Shown here: positions 1 to 12,000 of the stretch, one piece after another | Layout of the letters: each line of letters opens with the position of its first letter | Position numbering within the stretch: position 1 is the first letter of the stretch | Source of the DNA: Tubulanus polymorphus | Taxonomy: Eukaryota > Nemertea > Palaeonemertea > Tubulaniformes > Tubulanidae | Length of the DNA: 64,000 bases | Assembly (NCBI RefSeq): GCF_964204645.1 | Contig: NC_134025.1 | Coordinates: forward strand, 27,372,001 to 27,436,000 | Reading direction: 5' to 3' | Position numbers and translations under genes: made by a program | The notes under the pieces: model-generated | Told to the model about the DNA's origin: nothing | What the model saw: only the letters and a program-made list of their open reading frames with translations | The model's database searches: none

Positions 1-3000
1 ATGTACTTGTTAAGAGGAGTGGGTTTTACTGTATATTTTCTCATTCATTCGGTGTGATTGATTATATGAGTGTTTTCCAACTCTGTTGCTGTCATACATT
101 ACTGACTAGAATAGTAGACTTTTATCATCAATACCTATTCATATTGTTATTGTCGAGTAGATCTTTATGTTGACAATGGTCAGTCGTGATGTTTTGTATG
201 ATTGATGATAGATGGCGCTCAGAGATTGTGATTGTTAGCGTGTCTGTGATTACTGAGTTCTGCCTTTAACCGAAAATCGTCTCAATTTCCAGGCGGTAAT
301 AAGTTCATTGTTTTCTAGACTAATTAACTCGGTTTATTTCAGTAAATGAATCGGAAACGAAGTGAATTTTGATGATGGCCGTATATCTATATATTTACTT
401 ATTATACTAAGCGTATCCCCCAGCTAGGGGTTAGGGTTAGGTAATTGTTTTTTGGTCACTCGTAGATATTTCTATCGAAAGTTTAATCAATACTAACATA
501 GATAGCTGGGTGAATTATTATTGCAATTTGGCTGATTTGTATGGAATTCAGTCAACTTTTGTTGTCTTTCACTTTTGGTATCATCAATAACAGTTCTCTC
601 GAACAACTGCTAAACACTGATTATTCGCACGAAGACGACGCATGATTCAAGTCTTGTCTTCGATGAAAAATAAATTTGTTGCTTACTTAGAATTAATGAA
701 GCAAATGAAGATTGTTTTATATGACAAAATATGTGTGCATAATTTATTTGCCTATAAAACTGTAGCTTATTTTCATGTGTAGCCACCTTCTTTTTTTTTC
801 TTTTATCGTTGTTATTAGCAACATGCCTGCCTGCCCATGAATTATTTGCGTAAAACACTTGTGGGATCGGCACTAGAGCTTCATCAGGCTGGATTAAAAA
901 CAGGCTGGATAAAAAAATCTATTAAAGTAAAAGGAATTAAAAAGTAAGTGAAACTAACAGATTTAGTTAATGATGATGGTAAGACCCATCATGCCAAAAA
1001 TGATAATGTGCTCTCAATATATCGTTATAATGTTGACTGTTTCTATGAATTTTCTGAGCCTGTGATTCGCCCTAATACATTGAAAGCGCTTCGGAAAGGA
1101 TCGAGAAAATGAAATCTGTTTTCTTGCATGGCAAATTAATTGGGTGGGATAAAAACGTTGTAGCAGATAAGTATCACAAAGTTCAATTTAACGGTACCAA
1201 ATAAAAACTATTCTTTTCATACAATATTCACCGTGTTTAGTTTTCTCTTGCTGGACGATGTTTCGATGACATCAGGTTCGAATCCCGGAGGCTGTGTGAT
1301 CTCTCAATAATCACGAGGAGCCGTTGGATCAAAATGACAAATGGCCCTATGGAGTGGAATTATGATTATATATGTAACAAACTGATGAAATTATAGATAT
1401 TTGTATATTATTGAGACAAAGGAGAAGTACGAACCATTTACACTAAAAGCCTGGTCCCTCCTACGTTTTACATGTACTTAAATTCTGTCTACATATCCAC
1501 TATTTACAGTTACCTGACTTTTCCAATTGAGAAGGCTTGCTGGCAGTTAAACAGCTCAATCGGACATGGCAGTATCTTTGAACCCATGGAGCAGTCGAGT
1601 GATCCAACGGTTGAAACTGGAATTTTCTCTGTTGACCGATTCGGCATAACCAGCTACAGAAAGTGCCGCACGAAACTCCTAGGGCGGATTGGACGCCCCA
1701 CAAGGAAATTTTCCTTGTGGGACATCCAATATGCAAATTTTCAGACCCGTACGAAGGCGTTTGGTGCGAGCACACCTCCCCACAAGACCCCCGAGTTCCG
1801 CCATTTATTTGTCAAAGAAAATGTATTCGATTACATCACAGTGGCTGTTATATGAAGTGTTTACTAGACATTAGCCAGAAACGCTTCAAATTTTCAAAAT
1901 TTGCAGATTGGATGTCCCACAAGGAAAATTTCCTTGTGGGGCGTCCAATCCGCCCTAGGAGTTTCGTGCGGCACTTTCTGTTGCTGGTTATGCCGTCGAA
2001 AAAGTTCCGCCTTGTCTAGATTCGCACCAACCCAAAATAGAGGCTGCGTACGGGCCTGACAAACGTATTAACCCATGCATAAAATACAACCGGTGAATGG
2101 TAATTTCATTTCTGCAGTCGGATCTAGCAGCGAGGGAATTTTCAATAATTCCTTACTGTATATAGGTGGATCTGTTTATACCTTATAGAAATGATCAAAA
2201 CTAGTATATCGTATTAATGCGTTAAAATGTCTCGACGTTCGTTTCTTAGAATCGTCCCCGCCACACGACCACGAATGGTACGCATTTCACGTAATATTTT
2301 TGGAAATAATGTAGAATATCATTTCCCTTCAATCAATTTCTACTCGATTGAAACCAATAAATTGTTTCGATAAAATGATAACAAAAATTGAGTCGAGAAA
2401 AGAAAATGATGATTTATCCGATGTAATAAAATTCGTGCGCATATTGTTCCTAGCCGCGTTATGAATACTCGCCGAAAATTTACCACATTAAATATTGAGC
2501 ATGTTAGCTGCGCGCACACAAATATACAGCGCTTGTTTTATGATAAAACCATTTTTAATGTTTCCCACCATATACCGGTCCAAACTGCCTGTTTTTACTA
2601 TACGGCATCTGTGAGCGATAAAAATTTTTACGAGTCACTGTCATTCGCTTTGATCTCGCCGCGGAGAATCCATTTTACTCGGGTGCTCCTCCCCCTGGCT
2701 TCGAGGCCAGGCGGCAACCGAACAAAACCGATAAATTTCTCTACTGGCTTGTCAGTTGTAATGGCCCTTGCTGCTATTTCGACCGAGCTCCACTCGTAAA
2801 TTATATCGGCGCGGTGTATATGGGGGTTGTAAACGTTGTGAACCGGATCATTTTGCCCAGTTGAGCTCAAATCGAAGCAAGGGCCGGTAGTTTTTGGTGT
2901 CTTCTATCAATACGCAGACGATGCTTCTTGAATAAAATAGACGATCATATTTTGTTCTGTATATATATTCGTAATTATTCAAGAACTGTCATTCGGATTA

Positions 3001-3026
3001 ACGAGTTATCTCTTCTTGAAGAAAGG
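1..3026. other. Upstream non-coding region of the p75NTR-like gene
   Basis: I see no supported gene here. Open frames are short, lack splice-consistent extension and resemble no family I know. It holds a foldback inverted repeat (1643-1994) and a moderately CpG-rich stretch at about 2630-2870. The latter lies just upstream of the signal-peptide exon at 3027 and is a plausible promoter or 5' UTR; that is inference from position and composition only. Confidence 0.5.
1643..1994. repeat. Foldback element: two long inverted arms around a 155-bp spacer
   Basis: The arm at 1643-1741 is the near-perfect reverse complement of 1897-1994; I count only a few mismatches in about 98 bases, for example cagcTacag against cagcAacag. 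Each arm also contains its own short palindrome around AAGGAAATTTTCCTT. The spacer has no coding capacity. About 2007-2065 partly resembles, in reverse, the start of the spacer (CCCGTACG, TTGGTGCGA), so the full unit may be larger or rearranged. This fits a foldback or MITE-type non-autonomous DNA element. No clear target-site duplication was seen. Confidence 0.75.
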
Positions 3027-6000
3027 ATGCATTTTCTACTGATAATCTCTGTTTTGGTAAGTTTTCGATAGCTTCACAATTCTTTATTTGTGTGATTTTA
3101 CTGTAAATGGTTTACTTAGAGACGTGCGTAACGTAATATTTGCAGCATCAGTAGAGCTACATTGATGTGATGAATTGCCACGATAATTACAAACTAACGT
3201 ATACATACACACAAATACTAACCAATTTAAGTCTATTGGTACATTTTCTCGCAATGTTTACCCACTTTGTTTATATGGAGTTTTTAGATGAGCCATATGC
3301 AAAACTTGCGTCTTGTTTCTTGTTTCACTCGCTAAATGGTCTGCTACTCTACAGTCGGCATACGCTGTATTGTAATATACGAAATTTTGATATATTAGTT
3401 TTTCATTCTGAACATTACGCTCGGATCCTAGATTCTTTATTGTTGTGTATACACTTCGTCACCGTACGAGTTCTTTTATACAGATTTGACAGAAGACATT
3501 TTTTTTCTCGATAATTTTTCAAGGTGCATGTATACGTATGTACATATGTGCATATTTTTTACACCGTGCACGTCTATGTGAAGATTTGATAAGCTAATTT
3601 TTAAGATATCGCAGTTGAACTGTTGATTTATTTTTAGGCTCTAATGAAATTGATGAGATTGATCGTACACTGTTTAGAATCGAATCGCGATTCAGATAAA
3701 ATCTCATTAGTTGAATCCATTTCAATTTACATATTTTCTCCACTTATCGTGAATCAGTTTTCGAATATAGGTTTTCTCTGATGGGTTGGATTTGCAAACA
3801 TTTGTTACCAGAACACGTTTTTGTTCCGATAACGGAACATCGGCTAATGACTATAGCCAGAGTGAATCACACACACTAATGACTTCGTATGAAACAGATA
3901 GTCGATTTATGACTTAGATTTCGGTCTTTGTGCTTGCCGCCAACACCGCCACGTTTAAACCTGGGCCATAAAATTGTAATGTATATACAAATACCAGCAC
4001 GGTTTCGCCACAAAGGATGATACATTTTACGAAATGATATCTTGTTACCAACTGACGAATGTGTCCACCGTACTCTCTCCTCTATTTTCTGGGCATTAAT
4101 TAGGGTCGGTTTGCCAAGAGATGGTCCTTCCATCATAGAATAGTTGTATACTATAGGTGTGAATAGAGATGATATGTTATTGATACACCCACGGGTTTGT
4201 TCCAACTATTCACAGGTAAAACACGGCAACATGTGCGTACTAATTAATATTTTAGCGCAGGTGTCACTGATACATTATTTGTGTAATTAACTTCATTTAC
4301 ATATACGCGTCGTTTTTTAACGTGTCAGGCATACGTACAGATACGTTCATTTAACTTGAGGTTAAATCGTGTGAGATTCGAATTCGTACTCAGAAAGTAA
4401 CTGCACCTATCATGGCTAATTAAGGCTAATTGTTAGTTTCGTGGTTTCTTTGTACCTCGATCATGTCGCTGTAATTACTTTTGACTTAAAATTCACTCAA
4501 AAGCCTGCAATTCACTTGATCCCAGTAGCCCGAGGCGTAGGAGTTCGCGTTATACCAGACAGACTAATTTGTCATTTGAAACAAATTCGATCAGATGGGA
4601 ATAATGGAAATTCCAGTCAAATACAGTCATTAAAAAGTCAAATTTTATCAACCAGGTCTGATATAGTCGTTCAAAACCACAAGACTTGCCTTCATTATCC
4701 ATTTTCGGCATCATTATGATTGTAGTCAACTTCTGGAACACATTTTTTCGACGTGAAGCAGCACAGAGAAATGTTCGCAGTTTACCGAAAAAATACCCGC
4801 GGTCCTAAACCAGGGGATATGTTTTTAGAAATGAAAATGTATTGCGTTATCGTGGAAGAAAATAAACGGCATAGACACATAAATGTAAACAATGATATGC
4901 TGTCAAAACTGTTATCAGTGCCGTCCTCTGTGCTTGATGGAAAACCTATATATATACATTCGAAAACTGAAACGATTCTCTGTAATTTACCTTACTAACA
5001 TATTATGAATATGTAGCTTCTAGACATTGTTTAGGGATATATTATTATTCGAAAAGTCGTGATTGATGAGGGAACGAAATCGGACACCTGAAATCCCTGT
5101 TATATATGCGACTGCACATAACAGGCGCCGCCCGTCTCAATACCGAAACAGTTCGCTAAAATGCTATTAGTTTTATTGTCCATATGGCCAGAGAAAAAAA
5201 AGAAAATGTTGTCGAAGAATAACTCTGATATGTTGAAATATATACCTGGATATATGTGCGGATTGTCGAAATGAACAAAAACATTTATTTGCTTTACTAT
5301 TCAGAACCCGAGCGAAGTGATAAACGATGACTAAATATACTGCATGAACTGAAGGCGGTAGAAATTGACAATTCATTAATTATTTTGCAAGAACTCAAAC
5401 AGTCGTATCTGCTTAACTGACAAGTCTTAACTAATAGTGCATTATGACGAGTTGTGAGCTAAATCATCGCGGTATCGCGAATGTAACTGACTGGCTGAAT
5501 CCGAATTTTTTTAGGTCACCTTTTAAAGAAATCAACAGATACATATCATCATGAACTCTTGATGATGTTTGCAAATAACCAGTCCATCGGAGAGGTGGCC
5601 CGGGCATTTATATGTCTATCTGTAATTCTGAACCAGATACTAAAATCACAATAAACTTGTATAAACCGTTTATGAAACGTCTTTATCGTTTATGACGGTC
5701 ATAAAAGTGACCATATACTAGGTCCAATATGACTAATTACAGTCCGAATAATATCGAAGGAATGTTGAATATATGAGTTGAGTAATACAATCTAACGTTC
5801 TATCTTAAATCTTGATGTATAGCTCAAATTCAATTAATTTGAAAAATAGTTTCATTTCCAACTGTTCCCCGGGGAGCTTTTTATTTCCTCTGTATTCAAC
5901 AACAGATGGTATTTTCATTTTTCGTATCAGCAACATGCCAGTATTTTGAAGTACGGATCTCCGATGAAATGTCATGAAAAATTAAGCATTAAGGGCAATA

Positions 6001-9000
6001 TACCCATAAAACTATACATTAAGTTGATGATGATGGCCAGAATGACCATTGCGCAGAAAATCTGATAAATAGAATGTATATTTCGCGTGATTTATTTGTC
6101 CTCGAAGAAATGTTATGGGATATGTGAACCTGTGAACTTTGATGGGCACAGACTACACACAATTATTATCCATAACTAACGACAAAGCAGCATTTCGAAT
6201 TATTGAAACGGGGTAAATTTCATCCCGTCCAAAAATGGGGGATTTTCAGCGTTGTCTCATTTATTCATTATTTGGGTTGAGTTTCAAATTATCATTGCCG
6301 CGTAACCCTCTTTGATTCAGTTGATAAATGACGAAATGTCAGAAAAATCTGGTCAACATCTCATTTCATGCATTATAGACACCTGCTTCCATACTGGTAC
6401 AATACTATACCCTAAAAACAGCGGGGACGTTTGTACTCATCAGTGGAATCAAAATTCATTCATCGGAAAAATCAAATTTTCTTACATAGTTCGTCACGGA
6501 CGTATCACATTGCAACCGCTTCAAAACACTTAGGTAATCTAATAAAGGGATTTACAAATTTGAAAAACATATTTCTGGGTACTGTCTCGAATCAGAACCT
6601 GGGCAGATTTTAGGTCAGTAGGCAATTGACAGACTGCTAAGAGTATGAGAAAAATAAAAATGTTTGATTTCGACCGCCATCGTTTGAAAATTTCATCGGT
6701 GTGCTTGCTTTTTAAGGCCATCAGCTATACAGCTTAATAACTAAAGGTTAATGTTGTATTCTCGAGTAGAAATTTGACGTGAATAAATGGTTATGTTTTC
6801 CTTGTTCTATAAAGTGACAGGTCCCGTAAATAAGCAGGCTCTCCGTGTATAAAACTCTTGTATTTTTAACATCAGATTGATCTGTTCTGTTAAGTTTGTC
6901 TTTGTTGCCTTTTTAGAGCAAAATACAATCCCGACAATCGGCGTATATTACAGCGTGCATTCCTTACCGGGGTGTACGGAAACCCCGAGTTAACCAATTT
7001 GCAAATGAATGATTCGCTTGTATTCTTCGCAAATATACACATTTTATCGTGATGCAAAAGTGATTTGTAATTTTGGAAATGGGTTTTGGTCAGATTACTT
7101 TGTACAATGGATTTTAGCGGAAAAATCGACAAAATATTGCGCATAAAATAATAGTGCCGGGAAACAAAGATGTTCCATTCTGGGGCTATACATAGACGAA
7201 GATAGCGCTATTACCCTTGAAATGGTTATGCTAATTTCGGAAATTAATATGCCGCCAGAAAATAGGGTCGAGTAAAAAAGTTTCTTTGATCTTGCGCGAG
7301 CTGACGTTTTTATATTCATGATATTCATGGTTAATGTGCACATAAAAGGCAATTATTAGTAAATTAAAATGTAAGTCGATCCTGTATGGACTATTTGTCA
7401 CAGGCGATGGAACCTGTTTGGTTTGAAAGTTGCATGTATAAATTCGACTCATGATATGATCACAATATCTAAACTGATCGAAACTTATATTTTGCTGAAT
7501 GGTTCTGACATCTGAAATTAATCATTTTGTCTATACTTTCCTCTAATATAGCACGCCAACAATAAAAAGACTTCAGTTTAGCCGAATTATTATAGTTAAT
7601 GGATTTTTAAATACGAAATTAGTTTTGTTCAACCTCACTCAGTTTTCCGACACTGTCAGAGTAATCTGTGACTCACATAACCAACCCTTTACCAAAAAAA
7701 CACATTAATTTGTCTATACCGATTCCCATTTTGTTGGAAAATCATTTATATTTGCCAGATACAGAGCCACGAGGAAACGGCCTGCAATCTCGGGAGCTGG
7801 CAAAAATACATTTATATCTTGTCATAATTAAGCCTCTGGCACTGGTGTGGTTGATTGCAGAGTCAGTCAACGCGATTCCAGAGCTCGATTTAATTATCAA
7901 CCAGTACATTTAAACATGATATCGCCAATGATTTAAGGTTTTGCTCTGTCAGAAAAATTTATCTCCATTCAATTAGCAAACAATTGAAAAAGGGGTGAAG
8001 CCGTCGGTGACGTGGAATGCGCAGTATCATTTTTTTTCTTGACAGTTTCGGCCTCATCAAAAAGTTTTCAAAGCTCCCTAAGACGTGGAAGGAATTTATA
8101 GATTGCCTTGTCCCGTGACAATTTTAAAAACATAATTCAAATATTTACCGAACGGCTTGTTTTTAAATCCAACGCTGAGCCGAGGTTTTACATCATTCAA
8201 ACAGCTGTCAGAGAATAGCAGAGACAAAGCCCCATAAATTACCTGATGCCTGAGCAAAAATTCGCAGACTAATTATTTGTTCCAGATATTATCTGTTGTT
8301 TCCGCGCGAGCATCAATTGTTTGGTTTTTGTCAAAACCAATCGTTCGTAGAACAGACTGGGGTGTTTTGAAGAGTCTTTTTTGTGTTTATGTGACGGTGT
8401 CTGGCGTTGTAGAAATATATGGGACCATCAAATTGACGGGGTGAAAATCTTTCTATAAGTTATGAGCGTTAAATGGGCTTTTTGACCGGACTTAGAAGAG
8501 TTCAACAATTGTCGTTGAACATTCAGTCAATGCCTCCATAAAACAATAAAATAAAATTCCGAAGCCCAAAAACTTTATTGCTTTACTTATCGTTAATAAC
8601 GTGGTTGTAAAAATGTCTCCGAATTGCTGGGAATTCTTACAAAAGTTGTGGGCATCCCATGGAAAAATTAAATATGATCGAAACTTATGGTCAATGTACA
8701 TGAGATTTCTTTGTCTAATGGAATCTATATCATTTGAAAAGCCATAGAGTCGACGAGTAAAATAATTCTGCTTCATTAAAAAGACAATTGTGCAAAAGTT
8801 ATGTGTGACCTGGGCGACTCAAGAGTTATGACATTGAAAATGAACCAATGTAAACTGAGAGTTAACTCTAGCTCACAACTGTAGAACTCGACCTCGTATG
8901 CAAAAGAAGATACAATTTTTCAACAAGTGAAATTTTGTGAAGTAAAATCATTTGAAATTGTTTGTCTTATTCCAGGTGCCGGCGTACGGAATGATCTGCG

Positions 9001-12000
9001 AGGATACAGAATATCCACTGGATAACAAAGTCTGCTGTAAGACATGTCAACCTGGATACGGAGTGGTAGCTGAATGCACATACGCAGACGGCGCAAGTGA
9101 ATGCGATTTGTGTGTTCCTGGTCGTACATTCTCTGACCGAATCAGTCACACTAAATGTAAACCTTGTACTGTTTGCGGGGCTAATTCTCACGCTAGACAC
9201 GCGTGTAATGCAACACATGACGCTGTCTGCGAATGCAACACCGATTTCTTTTACGACAAAGATCAAAATCGCTGTCGATTATGCGAGATGTGCAAAGAAG
9301 GACAAGGAGCGTCTCGACCGTGTAAAAGTTCCCACAACACTAAATGTGCTGAGTGTCCGAACGGCACATTCTCAGACGTAATGAGCGGAACGCTCGGTTG
9401 CGTACCGTGTAGCAAATGTAGATCCCATGAAGTTATGCTGAAAGCTTGTACCCCATCACAGGACACCATTTGTATGGGAAAATTAGGTAAAAACACACTT
9501 TCATATTTCATTTATTCGCTATCGCTTTCATGTTGAATGTAAGAGTAATGTAATATAGTTATTATACGTATTATCCTCTGGATAAACGGTAGTTCCTGTC
9601 GGATTCTTATCAATGTACAGCTAATATGAAGTGGCACTTCATCCGTCAGATTTCTGGTGACTTTTCATCGGGAATCTTATCATCGAGTTTTTGTGGGGGG
9701 CCACTTACTGGGCTCTCGTACCAGTAAGAGGCTTCCCTTTGTAAAAATGCCGTGCCCCCGGGACCAACTTCAGCGAAACCCTTTGAAATTGTTTCATTTT
9801 GATGAACGAATGATTATAAAAACCGGTTGCATTCTGTTGCTATATATTATGAGTCATGAATTATTATTAAAGATAATTTGCAGAATATTCCAACGGATAA
9901 ACTCGAATTGTATCAGTATATCCAAATATACCATTCACCTGTCTGATTGTCGAAAACACGGCGGCCATTTCCGACAAACCGTCTGACGGAAAAATTGAAA
10001 ACTCCCGGTTTTATGGTTTCTATGCGGGTTCCGGTCTCTTTGATGCTGGTGAAATTTATGCCCCGATAAATCTGTGGTACAATAATATTGATGTGGTTTC
10101 CCCAATCGACTGGCTGAGAACTTGTATCCAGATGAAATCGGTACCTGAGATTTATGGCCGTATGAGCATCTCGTAGAAATCTGCTGCTCTTTAGATGTAT
10201 GCCGCTATCAAACCCGCTACTGCAAAAACAGCCGACTTTATCTCAGTCTAGTCAAGTACAAACTTTGTCCGTTCTCATATAATAAACGACTTATGCCGCA
10301 TAAGAATGCAATCAAATTTCTATTATAAATGAGGAGTAGACGTTTGTTTATGTCAGTCATTATTCACTCGCTAAACTCGCGATAATTCGATGATATTCGC
10401 GATGAAGCTGAATTTTCAGTCTTCGAATAAAAATTCTAACCACATCTGGACCACTGATAGTCTATGTATTGAATGATGAGCGATGACTGACGCACAGAAA
10501 TACTCGCGGTGACTGATGGGCACTGTAGGCCCCACCAGGTCATTTTCAATGCGACTCATCGCTATCACCTATATCGACAAGTAGACTGTCGATGTTGAAG
10601 ACAGTCACTTACTTACCTTGGCTGACTCATGTATTACGGATGTGCTCAAAATTCTAAACATCATCCATAAAAGCCGAGTGTATGACAATAAACTGAGTAA
10701 GTCGTGATTCTTTACGACTTCGATTGGAACCTTCTCGTGCATCGCGCTTATGATGGCTTCTGAATGTTCGTAGAACTGATCATCGACGGCGGGACCGTTT
10801 CGACTGGAATCTGTATTCTAGTTTGATTTTGCGCTGTCGACGTAGAAAATATTTACTCAAACGACGTACTCTAGATCCGAACACCTCGGAATAGAATACC
10901 CCAACTTGGAATTAATGAATCTGTCCTCTTCTTAAATACCTCGTCCTTCACTTGATAGAAAACCACTGTCAATTGATCAGCTTTACGGCTGAACAGGGAA
11001 TTAAGATTGATATTTTCACAGGCTCGTTACTGAACTGCTATTCTCTTGTTGTCAGGTTCTGGGTGTAAAGTAATGATAATGAGAATTCAGTGAATTTCTG
11101 CCGCAATTCTTAAACGTATCGGGTGATTTGTTACGTCGCCGCTGAGATTCAAAAGCTCGTATTCTGAATTGTCGACAATCTTGCGCTAAAACCCGTCATT
11201 AGAGACACGATCACGCTAACACGATTTCTATAGATCTACGATGGAAATATTTGAAAATGATTTTTTGCTGCAAGTTCGCATCTTGTAGAATGATTATCGA
11301 AACAACGGACCAATTCGTCGCTCCCGCCGAAAATACCTGACTTTATGAATCAGTTTTTTTAAACTTCCGTGATTTTTGCTCCGCAGTATTTTACGTGTAG
11401 TATATTTATACACAAACAAATGGATGATTTTTGTTTGACTGACATTGCTAATGACTCAAGTGAAAACAGTTTAGTCTTCATTTATTAGGCGCATCTACAA
11501 ATAGAATGTGTACTTTTTAAAGACGCGTGACTATAAAAAGATTTACCATTTACATTTTTGCGCCTCTAAAGAACCTCTTCCGCAAAGTTGACTTTCGCTA
11601 AGATTATGCAAATCCACATCTGATCCGCGTAAAACCAAACTCACAATTCCGTGACCAATAATGTCATTACGTAACATCCCAGATGTCGAAAAACGTTTGA
11701 ATATCAACCGCCTTACGTAAAAACTGAAGGCTTTGGGCTGAAATCGGGACGCGCAATTATTCACGGATCGTGATGGACATTCAACGTTGCCTCATTACTG
11801 CGTTACCGAGGCATTTCTGGAAAAAATCAACTCTCGCATGTAAAATTTATGCATTTGTGACTTGCTTAATCTAAAACTCTGTAGCGTCATTAATTTTATG
11901 AGCGGGATATTGCCTTTGTATGGCATGATCAAAGAATGCCGCCCGATACGGCTTCGCGAGTCTCGTCTGACTCAGGCTACAAATTATAGGTTTTCTATTG

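Noticed and set aside
427-440. Two TTAGGG-type telomere-like units
   Set aside because: Only two copies, which is expected by chance; no array.
1275-1285. GGTTCGAATCC, a tRNA B-box-like sequence
   Set aside because: No matching A box, acceptor stem or good T-arm pairing around it. It could be a decayed SINE head, but I cannot support a tRNA or SINE call.
4753-4998. 81-codon open frame in intron 1 of the p75NTR-like gene
   Set aside because: No recognisable domain, no splice partners and similar in size to many random frames nearby.
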